From positions 2,418,001-2,482,000 of the forward strand of contig NZ_CP027869.1 of the NCBI RefSeq assembly GCF_005490985.1: a stretch of 64,000 bases of DNA. The letters are read 5' to 3'. The position numbers and the translations under genes are program-made. This DNA is from Curtobacterium sp. SGAir0471 (lineage in GTDB: Bacteria; Actinomycetota; Actinomycetes; Actinomycetales; Microbacteriaceae). Position 1 is the first letter of the stretch; every line of letters starts with the position of its first letter. The notes beneath the pieces are model-generated. The model was not told the DNA's origin. It ran no database searches and saw only the letters and a list, made by a program, of their open reading frames with translations. Below are positions 7,352 to 15,221 of this stretch, one piece after another.

Positions 7352-8506
7352 TCAGGACAGGGTGGACGCCGCGGGGTCCCAGCCCTCGGGGAGGGTCGGG
7401 GAGGGTGCGACGGTGCTCTCCACGAGCACGGTCTCACCACGTTCGGCTGCCTCGGCGATGGAGACCATCACGTCGAGGACGTGGAAGGCGAGGGCGCCGG
7501 GGACCCGGTTCTCCTCGCCGGCGCGGAGCGAACGGGCCAGGTCGACCACGCCGGTGCCGCGCGAGTACGTCGAACCGACCGCGGGGATCGTCTCGGGGTC
7601 TTCGGCACCGTGCGCGTACAGCTCGGTGTCGCCGTCGAAGTCGTTCGGGTCCGGGAACACGACCGTGCCGGTCTCCCCCGCGATCTCGACGAAGCCGGTG
7701 CGACCGCGGTCCGACTCGAACGAGAACACGCTCTGCGCGCTCCCGCCGTGCTCGAACTGGATGAGCGCGGAGTGGTTCGTCGGGACCTCGACCGGGAACT
7801 CGGTGCCCGCCTTCGGGCCGGAGCCGATCGTCCGCGTGGCACGGGCCTTCGACGCCGTTGCGGTGACCTTCGCGACCGGACCGAACGCCTGCACGAGGGT
7901 CGTGATGTAGTACGGGCCGATGTCGAAGAGCGGGCCGGCCCCGTGTGCGAAGAGGAACTCCGGGCTCGGGTGCCACGACTCCGGGCCGGGGCTCTGGAAG
8001 AGCGTCAGGCCGTTGAGCGGGGTGCCGATCCGGCCCTCGCGGACGACGCGGAGCGCGGTCTGGAGCCCTGCGCCGAGGAACGTGTCCGGCGCCACGCTGA
8101 CGGTCTTCCCCGCGGCACGTGCCGCGTCGCGGAGCTCGGCGGCACTGGCGCGGTCGAGGGCGTAGGGCTTCTCCCCCCAGACGTGCTTGCCGGCGGCGAG
8201 GACCTGCAGGGCGACCTCGACGTGCGCGGCGGGGATCGTCAGGTTGACGACGATCTCGATGTCGTCGTCGGCGAGGAGCTGCTCGACCGAGCCGGACCCG
8301 GCGACGCCCCACTTCTCGGCCTGGGCGGCGGCACGGGGCTCGTCGATGTCGGCGATGAAGCGGACCTCGACGTCGGGGAACACCGTGAGGTTCGACAGGT
8401 ACTGGTCCGAGATGACGCCGGCACCGATGACGCCGACGCCGACCGGTCCGGTGCGGCGGGTGCCGTCGACGGCTGGAGACGCGGTGGCTGCGGTCGTGTC
8501 GGTCAT
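7352..8506 (-). CDS. Gfo/Idh/MocA family oxidoreductase
   Basis: 384 residues. Rossmann NAD(P)-binding N-terminus (VGVIGAGVISDQYLSNL at ~residue 24) and the family motif GEKPYAL (~residue 108, the EKP Lys) are followed by the alpha/beta substrate domain with DIGPYYITTLVQAFG. This family oxidises or reduces sugar hydroxyls at the expense of NAD(P). The start overlaps the isomerase gene by 4 nt (ATGA). With a sugar-phosphate isomerase-like partner and a dedicated importer it probably opens a catabolic route for an unusual sugar or cyclitol. The first ~20 residues are a Thr/Ala-rich tail of uncertain function. Confidence 0.93.
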   Translation of the reverse strand: MTDTTAATASPAVDGTRRTGPVGVGVIGAGVISDQYLSNLTVFPDVEVRFIADIDEPRAAAQAEKWGVAGSGSVEQLLADDDIEIVVNLTIPAAHVEVALQVLAAGKHVWGEKPYALDRASAAELRDAARAAGKTVSVAPDTFLGAGLQTALRVVREGRIGTPLNGLTLFQSPGPESWHPSPEFLFAHGAGPLFDIGPYYITTLVQAFGPVAKVTATASKARATRTIGSGPKAGTEFPVEVPTNHSALIQFEHGGSAQSVFSFESDRGRTGFVEIAGETGTVVFPDPNDFDGDTELYAHGAEDPETIPAVGSTYSRGTGVVDLARSLRAGEENRVPGALAFHVLDVMVSIAEAAERGETVLVESTVAPSPTLPEGWDPAASTLS

Positions 8507-9249
8507 GCCCGGGCCCCCTCGAGGAACGTGTAGGAGTCGGCCACGGCCTGGAACACGTCGCCCTCGTGGTCGTCGAGCTCGACGACGTGCAGGGCGTCGG
8601 GCGCCGCGGCGACGATCTCGCGGATCGGCATGATGCCGTTCCCCACGGCGACCTGCTGCTTGTCGTCGTGCGAACCGTCGCCGTCCTTGACGTGCAGGAA
8701 CTGCACCTTGTCGCCGAGGCGCTGCAGCACGGCCACGGCGTCGTCACCGCCGACCTTCGCCCAGTAGGTGTCCAGCTCGAGCACGACGTCGTCGGACAGC
8801 GCGTCCGCGAAGACCTCGTAGGCGCTCACGCCGTCGATGCGGTTCGAGAACTCGAACGCGTGGTTGTGGTACCCGAGCACGAGCCCGTGGTCGGCGGCGC
8901 GGGGAGCCAGTGCGCTGAGCTCGCGGGCGATCGCCTCGACGTCCTCGCGAGTCGTCCACCGCGCCTCGTCGATGTGCGGGTCGATCAGGGTGCCGAGACC
9001 GACCGTCACGCTGGCGTGGAAGATGCGCTCGAGGTCCTGCTCCCCGGCGTCCAGCAGGCGGGCGTGACCGCTCGGGACCTGCAGGCCGGCGGCGGCGAGG
9101 GCGTCGCGCAGTTCCTCGGCACGGTCGACGAACCCGAAGGCCTCGACGTTCGTGTAGCCGATGGACGCGATGCGCTGCAGCGTGCCCGGCAGGTCCGCCG
9201 AGAGGGCGTCCCGCACCGTGTAGAGCTGGACCGACAGGGGTTGTGTCAC
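8503..9249 (-). CDS. Sugar phosphate isomerase/epimerase (xylose isomerase-like TIM barrel)
   Basis: 248 residues of the AP-endonuclease-2/IolE-like TIM barrel: SVQLYTVRDAL at strand 1, LGYHNHAFEF (metal-binding His/Glu region, ~residue 130), VVLELDTYWAKVGG (~residue 160) and VQFLHVKDGDG (~residue 188). These residues typically bind a divalent metal and interconvert keto-sugars or dehydrate inosose. First gene of the minus-strand operon. GTG at 9249 has GAGGAG about 9 nt upstream. It is divergent from the ROK repressor gene, whose probable operator overlaps its promoter. Confidence 0.92.
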   Translation of the reverse strand: MTQPLSVQLYTVRDALSADLPGTLQRIASIGYTNVEAFGFVDRAEELRDALAAAGLQVPSGHARLLDAGEQDLERIFHASVTVGLGTLIDPHIDEARWTTREDVEAIARELSALAPRAADHGLVLGYHNHAFEFSNRIDGVSAYEVFADALSDDVVLELDTYWAKVGGDDAVAVLQRLGDKVQFLHVKDGDGSHDDKQQVAVGNGIMPIREIVAAAPDALHVVELDDHEGDVFQAVADSYTFLEGARA

Positions 9250-9296
9250 CAGGGGTTCTCCTCGTCGAGATGGTGGATCGTCAGTGATCGAGCGTC

Positions 9297-9342
9297 ACAC
9301 TATGACCGCTTCTGTCGGCGGTCAAGCAGAAGTTGCGACAGA
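9297..9342 (-). promoter_or_regulatory. Promoter and probable ROK operator of the sugar operon
   Basis: On the minus strand TTGACC (9325-9320) and TAGTGT (9302-9297) are 17 bp apart, a good -35/-10 pair about 50 nt before the isomerase start. The same stretch holds the inverted repeat CTTCTG-N12-CAGAAG (9309-9314 and 9327-9332) and a second one, TCTGTCG-N18-CGACAGA (9311-9317 and 9336-9342). This placement, overlapping the promoter and next to the divergent ROK gene, fits a repressor site. Confidence 0.7.
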
Positions 9343-9392
9343 GTCGACAGTCTTCGTTGCGTGGCGCGTTCGATGTGTGCTTCACTCCCCAC

Positions 9393-10604
9393 ATGGTCGA
9401 CTTCACCCGGACGGCAGCGTCGCCTCCGGTCGGAGCGAGCGAGCTCTTCCAGATCCTCCGCGACGGTGTGCCGCGGACCCGGGCGGAGCTCGCCGCCCTG
9501 ACAGGTCTCGCACGCTCGACGATCGCCGTGCGCCTGGACGCGCTCGTCGACGTGGGGCTCGTCGGTCCCGTCGAGACCGCGGCCTCCACCGGTGGCAGGC
9601 CGCCGGCCCAGGTCGCCCTCCTCCCCCGCGCCCGACTCGTCGTCGCCGCGGACCTCGGTGCCTCGCACGGCCGCGTCGCCGTGACCGACCTCGTCGGTGC
9701 GCCGCTCGCGACGCGGGAGGCGGCGATCGACATCGCCGCCGGTCCGATCCCCACGCTCACCTGGCTGGTCGAGACCGTCGACGCACTCCTCGACGAGGTC
9801 GGCCGCGCGCGCGACGACGTCGTCGCGATGGGCATCGGCGTGCCCGGTCCCGTCGAGTTCTCCACCGGGCGTCCGGCGAACCCGCCGATCATGCCGGGCT
9901 GGGACGGCTTCGACGTCCCCGGCTGGCTGCGCGGTCACCTGTCCGCGCACGTCCTGCTCGACAACGACGTGAACATCGCCGCGCTCGGCGAACGGGCGCA
10001 CGGCTGGCCGGACGTCGACCACCTGCTCTTCGTGAAGGTGGCGACCGGCATCGGGTCGGGCATCGTCTCCGACGGCCAGCTGCGCCGCGGCGCCCAGGGC
10101 ACGGCCGGCGACATCGGCCACGTGCGGGTGTCACGTGCCGGTGACATGCCCTGCCACTGCGGCAACACCGGCTGTCTCGAGGCCGTCGCGTCCGGCCCCG
10201 CCATCGCGCGGGCCCTGCGGGCGAAGGGCCACGACGTGCACACGAGCGGTGACGTCATCGCACTGGTCGAGCGCTCCGAGCTCGACGCGATCGGTGCCGT
10301 CCGCCAGGCCGGCCGCGACATCGGCGAGGTGCTCGCCACCTGCGTCTCGCTCGTCAACCCGTCGGTGATCGCGCTCGGTGGCTCGATCACGCGCGCCGGG
10401 GAGCACCTCCTCGCCGGCGTCCGTGAGGTCGTCTACGCCCGCTCGATGCCGCTCGCCACCGAGCACCTCGTGATCGCGCAGTCCCGCGCCGGCTCGGTCG
10501 CCGCGCTGCAGGGTGCTGCCGCGCTGGCCATCGGCTACGCGCTCTCCCCCGCCGGCGTCGACGAACTGGTCGCCGTGGCGGAGCGACGCGCGCTCGTCTC
10601 CTGA
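9393..10604 (+). CDS. ROK family transcriptional repressor
   Basis: 403 residues from ATG 9393. The N-terminal winged helix (~residues 12-70) reads FQILRDGVPRTRAELAALTG with LARSTIAVRLDALV as recognition helix. It is followed by the ROK kinase-like domain: ADLGASHGRVAVTDL, LLDNDVNIAALGE, and the zinc-binding CHCGNTGCLEAVASG (~residue 253). These proteins bind sugars or sugar phosphates and release DNA when the inducer is present. Divergent from the isomerase-oxidoreductase-transporter operon, which it very likely controls. An upstream in-frame start at 9333 would add 20 non-conserved residues. Confidence 0.93.
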   Translation: MVDFTRTAASPPVGASELFQILRDGVPRTRAELAALTGLARSTIAVRLDALVDVGLVGPVETAASTGGRPPAQVALLPRARLVVAADLGASHGRVAVTDLVGAPLATREAAIDIAAGPIPTLTWLVETVDALLDEVGRARDDVVAMGIGVPGPVEFSTGRPANPPIMPGWDGFDVPGWLRGHLSAHVLLDNDVNIAALGERAHGWPDVDHLLFVKVATGIGSGIVSDGQLRRGAQGTAGDIGHVRVSRAGDMPCHCGNTGCLEAVASGPAIARALRAKGHDVHTSGDVIALVERSELDAIGAVRQAGRDIGEVLATCVSLVNPSVIALGGSITRAGEHLLAGVREVVYARSMPLATEHLVIAQSRAGSVAALQGAAALAIGYALSPAGVDELVAVAERRALVS

Positions 10605-10651
10605 GGGCGGACGCCGCGCGCGTCGGTTCGCGCCGTGTCGGCCCGCGGGGT

Positions 10652-10657
10652 GAGAAT
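10652..10657 (+). promoter_or_regulatory. Candidate -10 box, leaderless start
   Basis: GAGAAT lies 6 nt before the GTG start of the YqaJ-like gene, the spacing expected if transcription begins at the start codon. No Shine-Dalgarno sequence precedes the GTG. Confidence 0.4.
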
Positions 10658-10663
10658 CGTCGG

Positions 10664-11419
10664 GTGACGATCGTGCAGCCCACCCTGTGGGGCGACCTGG
10701 ACCCCGGTCTGGAGGCCCTCCCCGCCTCCGCCACGCCGGCCGCGTCCGACGCGCGGTCGGCTGCACGTGCGGCCGCTCCCGTCGGGCGGTCCGCCGCGGG
10801 TCCGCGCTCCACGGCGGGCGTCCACGACGCGTTCACCGCGCTCCGCGGGCACACCGAGCGGATCGTCGCGCACTCGTCCGACCGGGTGGCCTGGCTGCGC
10901 GCCCGCGCGATGGGGATCACCGCCACCGACGTCGCACGGCTCGCCTCGCTGCGCGCCGTCGAGGCCGTCGTCGCCGAGAAGCGGTACGGCTCCCGGTTCT
11001 CGGGGAACGCCTGGACCGAGCACGGCAAGGACCGCGAGCCCGTCATCGCCGCCTGGGTCGCCGCCACGCACGGCATCGAGCCGTCGGCGCACCTGTTCCA
11101 CGCGAGCACGAACCGTGCCCACCTCGCCACCCCGGACGGCGTCGGGTACGACGCGTCGGAACGCCTCGTGCTCGCGGAGATCAAGACCACCGGCAAGGCC
11201 TGGCGGAGCATCCCACGGCACTACCTGCGCCAGGTCTGGTGGCAGCAGTACGTCCTCGGCGCCGACCGCACGCTGTTCGTGTGGGAGCGGCACGACGACT
11301 TCGTGCCCGTCGCCGACGAGCCGGAGTGCCGCTGGGTCGACCGTGACGACGACCAGATCCGCGGGCTGGTGCAGCTCGCCGACCTGGTGCTCGACAAGCT
11401 GCGGGCGTTCCGGGTCTAG
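10664..11419 (+). CDS. YqaJ-like recombinase/exonuclease family protein
   Basis: 251 residues. After a ~45-residue Ala/Pro-rich tail comes a lambda-exonuclease/YqaJ-type nuclease core: WLRARAMGITATDVARLA, AWTEHGKDREPVIAAWVAA (the catalytic Glu region), ATPDGVGYDASERLVLAEIKTT (Asp and the E-x-K catalytic pair, ~residues 160-178), and YLRQVWWQQYVLGADRTLFV. This fold degrades one strand of double-stranded DNA and in phages works with a single-strand annealing protein. No phage genes are adjacent, so here it is a stand-alone chromosomal nuclease of unknown role. Its stop shares a CTAG with the convergent gene. Confidence 0.85.
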   Translation: MTIVQPTLWGDLDPGLEALPASATPAASDARSAARAAAPVGRSAAGPRSTAGVHDAFTALRGHTERIVAHSSDRVAWLRARAMGITATDVARLASLRAVEAVVAEKRYGSRFSGNAWTEHGKDREPVIAAWVAATHGIEPSAHLFHASTNRAHLATPDGVGYDASERLVLAEIKTTGKAWRSIPRHYLRQVWWQQYVLGADRTLFVWERHDDFVPVADEPECRWVDRDDDQIRGLVQLADLVLDKLRAFRV

Positions 11420-12024
11420 ACCTTCACCAGGCGCAGGCGGCTCATCCCGACCACGAGGACACCGAGCAACGCGATCGTGACGCCGACACCGATGCAGTAC
11501 AACGTGACGACGCCGTAGCCCTGCGACGGGTTCAGGAACGGGTACGGCACCCAGCCGTCCGTCGCGCCCCGGACCAGGACGACGACCGTCCAGACCGCCG
11601 GGTAGAGCAGGAACCACCAGATGTGACGGAAGAGCAGTCGCGCGCGGTCGGAGAACAGCAGCCAGTCGAGCACGGCGTAGAGCGGGATCCACCTGTGCAG
11701 CAGGTCGTTCGACCACGGGACCGTGTTCTCGACGGCCGCGCCGACGAGGAGCGTGTTGTAGACGATGCCGGTGGTCGCGATGTAGACCGTCGCCGCGCCC
11801 CTGAAGACGCTCACGCCGAGCACGGTGCGCTTGCGACGGGCCGCCGCGACGAGGGCGACCGCGAACGCGACGCCGATGATGATGTTCGACTGGATCGTGA
11901 AGTAGCCGAAGAAGTTCAACGGGTCGTAGCCCGCGAGCGTGGAGCTGACGAGCCACTGGCCGAGCACGGCGGCCACGACGCCGATCACGGCGAGGAGCCG
12001 CAGTGAGTTCACGAGGATGCGCAC
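11416..12024 (-). CDS. Pr6Pr family membrane protein
   Basis: 202 residues with about six membrane helices. Visible are the motifs NFFGYFTIQSNIIIGVAF (~residue 37), TGIVYNTLLVG and LLHRWIPLYAVLDWLLF (~residue 108), which mark the FAR-17a/AIG1-like Pr6Pr group. The biochemical role in bacteria is not established; eukaryotic relatives include serine/threonine hydrolases of fatty-acid esters. The N-terminus starts directly at the first helix. Convergent with the YqaJ-like gene, overlapping by the 4-nt CTAG. Confidence 0.8.
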   Translation of the reverse strand: MRILVNSLRLLAVIGVVAAVLGQWLVSSTLAGYDPLNFFGYFTIQSNIIIGVAFAVALVAAARRKRTVLGVSVFRGAATVYIATTGIVYNTLLVGAAVENTVPWSNDLLHRWIPLYAVLDWLLFSDRARLLFRHIWWFLLYPAVWTVVVLVRGATDGWVPYPFLNPSQGYGVVTLYCIGVGVTIALLGVLVVGMSRLRLVKV

Positions 12025-12060
12025 GGTGCCACGCTATCCGGCTGATCGCCCGGGAACGCA

Positions 12061-12093
12061 GAGGGACCCGCACCGATCCGGTGCGGGTCCCTC
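12061..12093 (-). terminator. Terminator hairpin after rplA
   Basis: A perfect 15-bp stem GAGGGACCCGCACCG/CGGTGCGGGTCCCTC with loop ATC lies about 40 nt after the rplA stop, without a clear T-tract. Between them CGATCAGATGG occurs twice. Confidence 0.75.
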
Positions 12094-12133
12094 GATCCGA
12101 TCGGTCGATCAGATGGTGCTTCCGATCAGTCGA

Positions 12134-12823
12134 TCAGATGGCGTTGACGTCGAGCGGGATGCCCGGTCCGAAGGTCGTCGAGACGGCGCCCTTCGTGATG
12201 TAGCGACCCTTCGAGGCGGACGGCTTGAGGCGGACGATCTCCTCGAGCGCGGCCGAGATGTTCTCGTCGAGCTGCTCCGGCGTGAACGAGGCCTTGCCGA
12301 CGACGAAGTGCACGTTGGCGTGCTTGTCGACGCGGAACTCGATCTTGCCGCCCTTGATGTCGTTGACGGCCTGCGCCACGTTCGGGGTCACGGTGCCGGT
12401 CTTCGGGTTCGGCATGAGGCCACGCGGGCCGAGCACCTTGCCGAGACGACCGACCTTGCCCATGAGCTCCGGCGTCGCGACGGCGGAGTCGAACGCGGTG
12501 TAGCCCTCGGCCACCTTCGCGATGAGCTCGTCGCCACCGACCTCGTCGGCACCGGCGGCGATGGCGGCCTCGGCCGCAGCGCCCACGGCGAAGACGATGA
12601 CGCGGGCGGTCTTGCCCGTGCCGTGCGGCAGGATGACCGTGCCGCGGACCATCTGGTCGGCCTTGCGGGGGTCGACGCCGAGCTTCAGCGCGACCTCGAC
12701 GGTGGAGTCGGTCTTCGCCGAGCCGGTCTCCTTCGCGAGGGCGACGGCCTCGGTCGGGGTGTAGAACTTGTCGGCCTCGATCTTCGCGGCCGCGGCCTGG
12801 TAGGCCTTGGACTTCTTCGCCAT
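12134..12823 (-). CDS. rplA: 50S ribosomal protein L1
   Basis: 229 residues, the standard length. Recognisable L1 signatures are [38 protein letters not shown] and [20 protein letters not shown]. It binds 23S rRNA at the L1 stalk and, in many bacteria, represses its own operon. AAGGAG sits 7 nt before the ATG. Second gene of the rplK-rplA pair, 85 bp after rplK. Confidence 0.99.
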   Translation of the reverse strand: MAKKSKAYQAAAAKIEADKFYTPTEAVALAKETGSAKTDSTVEVALKLGVDPRKADQMVRGTVILPHGTGKTARVIVFAVGAAAEAAIAAGADEVGGDELIAKVAEGYTAFDSAVATPELMGKVGRLGKVLGPRGLMPNPKTGTVTPNVAQAVNDIKGGKIEFRVDKHANVHFVVGKASFTPEQLDENISAALEEIVRLKPSASKGRYITKGAVSTTFGPGIPLDVNAI

Positions 12824-12908
12824 GGTGTTCTCCTTGCAGAGCTACGTGGTTGACGAGCCGGCGAGGCTCTCCCACGGAAAGGGGTCGGGGTGTGTGGGGC
12901 GCTGAGGC

Positions 12909-13340
12909 TTACGCCTCGACCGTGATGCCCATCGAACGAGCGGTGCCGGCGATGATCTTCGCGGCCTGCTCGATGTCGTTGGCGTTCAGGTCGGCCTGCT
13001 TGGTCTCGGCGATCTGACGGACCTGGTCCATCGAGATCTTCGCGACCTTGACCGTGTGCGGGGTCGAGGACCCCTTCTGCACACCCGCGGCCTTCTTGAT
13101 CAGCTCTGCGGCCGGCGGGGTCTTGAGGACGAACGTGAACGAACGGTCCTCGTAGACGGTGATCTCGACCGGCACGACGTTCCCGCGCTGCGACTCGGTC
13201 GCGGCGTTGTACGCCTTGCAGAACTCCATGATGTTCACGCCGTGCTGACCGAGCGCAGGACCGATCGGCGGGGCCGGGTTGGCGGCGCCCGCGTTGATCT
13301 GCAGCTTGATGAGGCCCGTGACCTTCTTCTTCGGTGCCAT
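12909..13340 (-). CDS. rplK: 50S ribosomal protein L11
   Basis: 143 residues starting [18 protein letters not shown]. The frame runs further upstream, but ATG 13340 has GGAGG 9 nt before it and gives the conserved length. Contains [20 protein letters not shown] (thiopeptide/GTPase-centre N-domain) and the C-terminal rRNA-binding domain ending [10 protein letters not shown]. It forms the GTPase-associated centre and the binding site for RelA-type stringent factors. Confidence 0.99.
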   Translation of the reverse strand: MAPKKKVTGLIKLQINAGAANPAPPIGPALGQHGVNIMEFCKAYNAATESQRGNVVPVEITVYEDRSFTFVLKTPPAAELIKKAAGVQKGSSTPHTVKVAKISMDQVRQIAETKQADLNANDIEQAAKIIAGTARSMGITVEA

Positions 13341-13419
13341 GTTGTGCTTCCTCCTGGAATCGAACGCACGGGGACCCGTGCACTCTCCCGCTGGCCCGGC
13401 GGATCCGGACCGCGGTGAA

Positions 13420-13445
13420 GCCCCGCATGCCACAGCACGCGGGGC
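13420..13445 (-). terminator. Hairpin between nusG and rplK
   Basis: GCCCCGC and GCGGGGC (7 bp) flank a 12-nt loop in the 160-bp gap between nusG and rplK. It may attenuate transcription into the ribosomal-protein pair; no T-tract is visible on the minus strand beyond TTC. Confidence 0.5.
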
Positions 13446-13499
13446 CAAACCTCAGCAGTCTACCCGATCGGTCGGACCGGGTCGACGCCCTGGGACGAA

Positions 13500-14543
13500 C
13501 TAGAGCTTGGTGACCTGGTCGAAGCTCAGCTCGACCGGGGTCTCACGCTCGAACAGCGAGACGAGGACCGTGAGCTTGCCGCTCTCCGGCTTGATCTCCG
13601 AGATCGACCCCGGCAGACCAGCGAACGAGCCCTCCTTGATCGTGATCGTCTCGCCGATCTCGAAGTCGACCTCGGCCTGGGGCTGCGCCTGCGCGGCACC
13701 GCCGGACTTCGCGCCGCCCTTGGTGGGCGCGGCCTCGGCGACCTGGACGAGCGACTTCAGCATGCCGAACGCCTCGTCGAAGCGCAGCGGCGTCGGGTTG
13801 TGGGCGTTGCCCACGAAGCCGGTGACGCCGGGGGTGTGGCGGACGACCGACCACGAGTCCTCGTTGAGGTCCATGCGGACGAGCACGTACGAGGGGATCC
13901 GGACCCGGGTGACCAGCTTGCGCTGCCCGTTCTTGATCTCGACGACGTCCTCCATCGGGACCTCGACCTGGTAGATCGAGTCCTCCATCGACATCGAGAT
14001 CATGCGGTTCTCGATGTTCGACTTCACGCGGCGCTCGAAGCCCGCGTAGGAGTGGATGACGTACCACTTGCCCGGCTTCATCCGCAGCTCGGCCTTGAAG
14101 GCGTCGTACGGGTCGACCTCGGCAGGCTCGTCGTCGGCGTCGAGGGCCTCGTCCGCGGCGAGCGTCTCGTTCGCCTCGGCAGCCGTGGCGTCCTCGAGCT
14201 CGGACTCCTCCTCGTCCTCGACGGCCTCGACCGCAGCCTCGGCCTCGTCGGCGGAGTCGATCTCGAGCGCGTCGTCCACGACGGCGTCCGCCTCGGGGTC
14301 GCGGGACTCGGCCAGTGCGGTGAGCGTCTCGTCGACGGAGGCGTCGACCGTGCCGTCGTCCGGCTCGTCGCTCAGACCGAGGGAGTCGTCGTCCTCGTCC
14401 TCGACGGAGATCGCGCGCTCCTCGGCGGACTCGACCGAACGGCCCTCGGCGGTCTCGACGTCGCCTTCCTGGTTCTCCTCGACCTCGGAGGACTGCTCAG
14501 CAGCCGTGGCGAGGTCGATGTCGTCGCGGGAGTAGTCAGACAC
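13500..14543 (-). CDS. nusG: Transcription termination/antitermination protein NusG
   Basis: 347 residues from GTG 14543 (GGAAAG 8 nt upstream). Residues ~1-150 are a highly acidic, low-complexity extension of Asp/Glu/Ala/Ser. The NGN domain follows (GKWYVIHSYAGFERRVKSN at ~residue 160) and ends near GVTGFVGNAHNPTPL. The KOW domain lies at the C-terminus (GETITIKEGSFAGLPGSISE). It binds RNA polymerase and links it to Rho or the ribosome. The extension makes it nearly twice the E. coli length; long acidic NusG tails are known in actinobacteria. Placed between secE and rplK as usual. Confidence 0.98.
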   Translation of the reverse strand: MSDYSRDDIDLATAAEQSSEVEENQEGDVETAEGRSVESAEERAISVEDEDDDSLGLSDEPDDGTVDASVDETLTALAESRDPEADAVVDDALEIDSADEAEAAVEAVEDEEESELEDATAAEANETLAADEALDADDEPAEVDPYDAFKAELRMKPGKWYVIHSYAGFERRVKSNIENRMISMSMEDSIYQVEVPMEDVVEIKNGQRKLVTRVRIPSYVLVRMDLNEDSWSVVRHTPGVTGFVGNAHNPTPLRFDEAFGMLKSLVQVAEAAPTKGGAKSGGAAQAQPQAEVDFEIGETITIKEGSFAGLPGSISEIKPESGKLTVLVSLFERETPVELSFDQVTKL

Positions 14544-14661
14544 TGCGGTTCTTTCCGTTCGGTGGTGCGGATCGGGTGAGTGGCCGGAGCGGTTCGCGTC
14601 CGTCGCCGTCTCGGGGAGACCGTACTCCTGTCCGTGTCCGGCCAGGTGGACGGACGCTGCC

Positions 14662-14691
14662 GGCCGCTGTCGGACTGGCCGCTGTCGGACC
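14662..14691. repeat. 15-bp direct repeat in the secE-nusG spacer
   Basis: GGCCGCTGTCGGACT is followed directly by GGCCGCTGTCGGACC, and a third degenerate CCGCTGACC follows. The 176-bp spacer otherwise shows no clear feature. Confidence 0.7.
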
Positions 14692-14719
14692 AACCGCTGA
14701 CCGGCCGGTCGACGACGGA

Positions 14720-14998
14720 TCAGACCGTCGGACCGTTGCCGAACACGTAGCCGACCCCGAGACCGAAGACGAAGTCGAGGATCGACACCAGGATCATCAT
14801 CACGACGACGAAGACGAGCACGACGCCGGTGTAGCTGAAGAGCTCCTTGCGCGTCGGCGTCACGACCTTGCGGAGCTCGCCGATGACCTGGCGGATGAAG
14901 AGGGCGACGGCGGCGATCGGGCCACCTCGCTGAGCACGGTCGGCCTTGGCCTTCGCGACGACGTCATCCGTCGTCGTCTCCATGTCCTTGCTCGCCAC
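14720..14998 (-). CDS. secE: Preprotein translocase subunit SecE
   Basis: 92 residues from GTG 14998; ATG 14983 is an alternative that would drop five residues. The SecE core is clear: FIRQVIGELRKVVTPTRKEL (amphipathic helix) followed by one membrane helix, VVLVFVVVMMILVSILDFVF. It clamps SecY in the SecYEG channel. It lies 21 nt after tRNA-Trp and probably shares its promoter, the common actinobacterial arrangement tRNA-Trp-secE-nusG. Confidence 0.98.
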   Translation of the reverse strand: MASKDMETTTDDVVAKAKADRAQRGGPIAAVALFIRQVIGELRKVVTPTRKELFSYTGVVLVFVVVMMILVSILDFVFGLGVGYVFGNGPTV

Positions 14999-15018
14999 CT
15001 TCACACCTTCCAGACTTG

Positions 15019-15091
15019 CAGGGCGGACAGGACTCGAACCTGCAACCTGCGGTTTTGGAGACCGCTGCTCTACCAATTGAGCCACCGCCCT
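15019..15091 (-). tRNA. tRNA-Trp (CCA anticodon)
   Basis: Full cloverleaf on the minus strand: acceptor AGGGCGG pairs with CCGCCCT, D-arm GGCTCAATTGGTAGAGC, anticodon loop CTCCAAAA (anticodon CCA), T-loop GTTCGAGTC, discriminator G. The CCA tail is not encoded. Confidence 0.98.
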
Positions 15092-15148
15092 GTGAGGGTC
15101 GAGACCCCCTGGCACACGTTCCGTCACCGTTCCGTGCGCCGGTGGTCG

Positions 15149-15178
15149 AGTGTACGGGAGTACGTCACACGCTGTCCA
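15149..15178 (-). promoter_or_regulatory. Promoter for tRNA-Trp/secE
   Basis: On the minus strand TGGACA (15178-15173) and TACACT (15154-15149) are separated by 18 bp, about 58 nt ahead of the tRNA. A good match to the actinobacterial housekeeping promoter. Confidence 0.65.
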
Positions 15179-15208
15179 CTCGGCCGCTCCCCCGGCGTGC
15201 CGCGCCGG

Positions 15209-15214
15209 TAGGCT
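15209..15214 (+). promoter_or_regulatory. Candidate -10 box, leaderless aminotransferase
   Basis: TAGGCT ends 7 nt before GTG 15222, placing the transcription start at or next to the start codon. Confidence 0.5.
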
Positions 15215-15221
15215 CGTGGCC

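Noticed and set aside
10664..11419. Prophage or phage remnant
   Set aside because: Only a single phage-type gene, surrounded by conserved chromosomal genes; no integrase, attachment site or structural genes.
12705..13428. Alternative longer N-terminus for L11
   Set aside because: The extended frame adds Arg/Gly/Ser-rich sequence unlike L11; ATG 13340 has a strong ribosome site and the standard protein length.
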